The notes below the pieces were generated by a model that worked only from the letters and a program-made list of their open reading frames with translations, had not been told where the DNA came from and did no database searches. The position numbers and the translations under genes are program-made. A stretch of DNA of 23,308 bases from JBBQDZ01 sp038237515. GTDB taxonomy: Bacteria; Actinomycetota; Thermoleophilia; Gaiellales; Gaiellaceae. Positions 21,023-23,308 of the stretch are shown one piece after another (the first letter of the stretch is position 1; each line of letters opens with the position of its first letter). The stretch lies in the NCBI GenBank assembly GCA_038237515.1, contig JBBRYP010000067.1, positions 1-23,308 on the forward strand, read 5' to 3'.

Positions 21023-23071
21023 TCACCCATGAATAGAGACGATCAGCGGGATGATCAGGATCGCGACGATGTTGGCGATCTTGATCATCGGGTTGATCGC
21101 CGGCCCCGCCGTGTCCTTGTAGGGGTCGCCGACCGTGTCTCCCGTGACGGAGGCGGCGTGGGCGTCGGAGCCTTTGCCGCCGTGGGCGCCATCCTCGATC
21201 AGCTTCTTCGCGTTGTCCCAGGCGCCACCGCCCGAGGTCATCGAGATCGCGAGGAAGAGGCCGGTCACGATCGTCCCGATCAGGAGGCCGCCGAGCATCC
21301 GCGGGTTGATGATCCCGACGATGATCGGGAAGCCGATCGGGATCAGCGCCGGGAGGAGCATGCTCTTGATCGCCGACCCCGTGACGATGTCGATCGCGCG
21401 GCCGTACTCCGGGCGTGCAGTCCCCTCCATGATCCCGGGGATCTCGCGGAACTGCCGCCGCACCTCGGTCACGACCTGGCCGCCGACCCGCCCGACCGCC
21501 TGCATCGCGAGCGAGGCGAAGAGGAAGGGCATGAGCCCGCCGATGAAGAGCCCGGCGATCACCCAGGCATTTGAGAGCGCGAAGTAGTCCTTGGCCGTCC
21601 CGATCCCTCGGTCGGAAAGCCCCGACGTGTACGAGTCGAAGAGGATGAGCGCCGCGAGCGCCGCCGAGCCGATCGCATACCCCTTCGTCACCGCCTTCGT
21701 CGTATTGCCCACGGCGTCGAGCGGATCGGTGATCGCGCGGACCGACTCAGGGAGGTCGGCCATCTCCGCGATGCCTCCCGCGTTGTCGGTGACGGGCCCG
21801 TACGCGTCGAGTGCGACGATCAGTCCGGTCATCGAGAGCTGCGCCATCACGGCGACGCCAATGCCGTAGAGCCCGGCGAAGTGGTGTGCGACGAGGATCC
21901 CGGCCGCGAGGACGATCACGGGCAAGGCCGTCGCCTGCATCCCCATCGCGAGCCCCTCGATGATGTTCGTCGCGTGGCCGGTCTCCGAGGCGCGGGAGAT
22001 CGACTTGACCGGGCTCCAGCGCGTACCCGTGTAGAACTCGGTGATCGCCACCAGCAGGAAGGTCACCACCAGGCCGACGATCGCCGACACGTAGAGGTCG
22101 GTGAAGGTGAAGTGCGAGTTGTCGAAGGCCATCGTGATCGGAATGAAGCCGATCGCCGAGAGCACCGTGGCGACGAGGACTGCGCGGTAGAGCGCGTTCA
22201 TGATCGACCCGCTCCCGCTCACGCGCGCGAAGAACGTGCCGATGATCGACGTCAGGATCGAGATGCCACCGATGGCGAGCGGGTAGAGTTCGATGTGGAG
22301 GGCGGGGAACGTCTTGATCGCGAGCAGCATCACCGCGACCGCCGTCACGGCGTAGGTCTCGAACAGGTCGGCGGCCATGCCAGCGCAGTCGCCGACGTTG
22401 TCTCCGACGTTGTCGGCGATCACCGCCGGGTTGCGCGGATCGTCCTCGGGGATGCCCGCCTCGATCTTCCCCACGAGATCGGCGCCGACGTCCGCCGCCT
22501 TGGTGTAGATCCCGCCGCCGAGGCGCGCGAAGACCGAGATCAGCGAGCCGCCGAACGCGAGCCCGACGAGGTCGTCGATTGCCGATTCCGGGGTGTGGTG
22601 GAGCCAGCCGGTGAGAGCCCAGTAGTAGCCGGCGACGCCGAGCAGCCCGAGACCGACCACGAGCAGGCCGGTGACCGAGCCGGCGCGGAAGGCGACGTTG
22701 AGCGCCGGGTTGAGGCCGTGCCTGGCCGCCTCCGCCGTGCGGACGTTCGAGCGGACCGCGACGTTCATGCCGATGAAGCCGGCTGCCGCCGAGAGCACGG
22801 CTCCGATCAGGAACCCGATGGCCGTTCCCCAGCCAAGCTTGTTGTAGAAGCCGAGCAGGAGGAAGGGGACGATCGCGACGATCGCGACAGTGGTGTACTG
22901 GCGCCGCAGGTAGGCGGCGGCGCCCTCCTGGATCGCCTGCGCGATCTCCTGCATCCGCTCGTTGCCGGCGGGTCGGGCAAGGAGCCAGACCGTCAGCCCG
23001 ATGCCGTACGCAATGGCGACACCGGCGCAGACGAGCGCGAAGAGAACAGGATGGTCGCTAAAGAAATCCAC
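21023..23071 (-). CDS. hppA: Membrane-bound H+-translocating pyrophosphatase, K+-independent type, 682 aa
   Basis: It hydrolyses pyrophosphate and pumps protons across the membrane. About sixteen membrane segments. Substrate motifs: DVGADLVGK (194-202), DNVGDNVGD (220-228) and, near the end, TGDTVGDPYKDTAGP. In GNTTKAVTKG (455-464) the Lys459 and the Thr three residues after Ala460 match the K+-independent subfamily; K+-dependent pumps have Ala at the Lys position. The GTG start has AGGGGG about 8 bases upstream. The 76 bp before it carry a GCCGA/TCGGC hairpin and then the MITE-like element, so promoter elements may have been changed by that insertion. Monocistronic as far as visible. Confidence 0.97.
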   Translation of the reverse strand: MDFFSDHPVLFALVCAGVAIAYGIGLTVWLLARPAGNERMQEIAQAIQEGAAAYLRRQYTTVAIVAIVPFLLLGFYNKLGWGTAIGFLIGAVLSAAAGFIGMNVAVRSNVRTAEAARHGLNPALNVAFRAGSVTGLLVVGLGLLGVAGYYWALTGWLHHTPESAIDDLVGLAFGGSLISVFARLGGGIYTKAADVGADLVGKIEAGIPEDDPRNPAVIADNVGDNVGDCAGMAADLFETYAVTAVAVMLLAIKTFPALHIELYPLAIGGISILTSIIGTFFARVSGSGSIMNALYRAVLVATVLSAIGFIPITMAFDNSHFTFTDLYVSAIVGLVVTFLLVAITEFYTGTRWSPVKSISRASETGHATNIIEGLAMGMQATALPVIVLAAGILVAHHFAGLYGIGVAVMAQLSMTGLIVALDAYGPVTDNAGGIAEMADLPESVRAITDPLDAVGNTTKAVTKGYAIGSAALAALILFDSYTSGLSDRGIGTAKDYFALSNAWVIAGLFIGGLMPFLFASLAMQAVGRVGGQVVTEVRRQFREIPGIMEGTARPEYGRAIDIVTGSAIKSMLLPALIPIGFPIIVGIINPRMLGGLLIGTIVTGLFLAISMTSGGGAWDNAKKLIEDGAHGGKGSDAHAASVTGDTVGDPYKDTAGPAINPMIKIANIVAILIIPLIVSIHG

Positions 23072-23147
23072 GTTCGTTCCCCCTCACAAAGATGGCGCCG
23101 AAGTGGCTCGGCGCGCCGGATCTTCTATCACAAGGTCGGGAGTTTAA

Positions 23148-23308
23148 GGGCCTGTCCGGAAAGTGGTCACGGTGGATGACAGGCGGCACGCGTCTCGAGG
23201 CAAGGACGCAGGGAGCGTCGATATGCAGGCATATCTGCGCGACCGAGGACGCCGGATCGAGGCGCGTGACGCCTGTCAGGCGCCCTGGTTCACTTTTTGG
23301 ACAGGCCC
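23148..23308. mobile_element. MITE-like palindromic element, ends at window edge
   Basis: The outermost 18 bases at 23148-23165 (GGGCCTGTCCGGAAAGTG) are matched in inverted orientation by 23291-23308 with two mismatches. Inside, 23177-23198 and 23257-23278 are inverted repeats agreeing at 20 of 22 bases, and the centre has ATATGC-AG-GCATAT (23221-23234). The whole 161 bp can fold as one long imperfect hairpin. No coding sequence is present. This is the form of a non-autonomous transposable element moved by a transposase elsewhere. TTAA precedes the left end; the right flank is outside, so a target duplication cannot be tested. Confidence 0.7.

Noticed and set aside
21881..23179. Plus-strand frame of 432 codons opposite hppA
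   Set aside because: Antisense shadow of a well-conserved gene with Asp/Arg/Glu-rich, domainless translation.
1..23308. CRISPR array, integrase-bounded island or defence system
   Set aside because: No regularly spaced direct repeats, recombinase, nuclease or toxin-antitoxin genes were seen; the gene content is mainly housekeeping and transport.

Overview
The window is high-GC chromosomal DNA in a dense, mostly minus-strand gene layout. GTG starts are frequent, stop and start codons often overlap (ATGA, GTGA, CTGA), and many first genes have a TAnnnT box 6-7 bases before the start codon, as expected for leaderless mRNAs. Together with an Eis-like acetyltransferase and a permease/TrkA/TrkA cluster, this suggests an actinobacterium, perhaps of a deep-branching class such as Thermoleophilia. 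The class is a guess. No ribosomal or marker gene is present to settle it.

Layout. 1-660: an edge region, a tRNA-Val(GAC) with its promoter and hairpin terminator, and a small lipoprotein (all minus). 703-4896: an Eis-like acetyltransferase, a YczE-type membrane protein and the PcrA/UvrD helicase (minus). 4937-5548: a TMEM175/DUF1211 channel-like protein (plus). 5556-7279: a flippase-like (UPF0104/LPG-synthase TM) protein and a CinA N-terminal-type protein (minus). 7300-8073: a winged-helix-like protein of unknown function (plus), apparently without a normal start codon.

8138-13194 is the most interesting part. A clear cobalamin riboswitch precedes six tightly packed minus-strand genes: two exported DUF4430 proteins, EcfT, a fused double ECF ATPase, an S component, and a six-repeat alpha/alpha-toroid (prenyltransferase/squalene-cyclase-like) protein. 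DUF4430 is the fold of the C-terminal domain of animal transcobalamin and intrinsic factor, and their N-terminal domain is an alpha6/alpha6 barrel. The operon therefore looks like a complete ECF B12 importer whose extracellular capture proteins correspond to the two halves of transcobalamin on separate polypeptides.

13223-13942 holds a VanZ-like membrane protein and a small coiled-coil protein (plus). 14076-20641 is a minus-strand cluster read from high to low coordinates: APC permease with a USP domain, a previously hidden 54-residue membrane protein, a second APC-USP permease, two TrkA-type Rossmann proteins and an exported PQQ-like beta-propeller. The permease/TrkA combination suggests potassium or other cation transport under nucleotide control. 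21023-23071 is the membrane pyrophosphatase HppA, with the Lys typical of K+-independent H+ pumps. 23148-23308 is a 161-bp palindromic MITE-like element whose right inverted repeat ends on the last base of the window.

Two genes (YczE-like and the beta-propeller) have no ATG/GTG/TTG in a usable position but have a CTG overlapping the upstream TGA as CTGA. A third gene (winged-helix-like) appears to start at ATC, 6 bases after a -10-like box.
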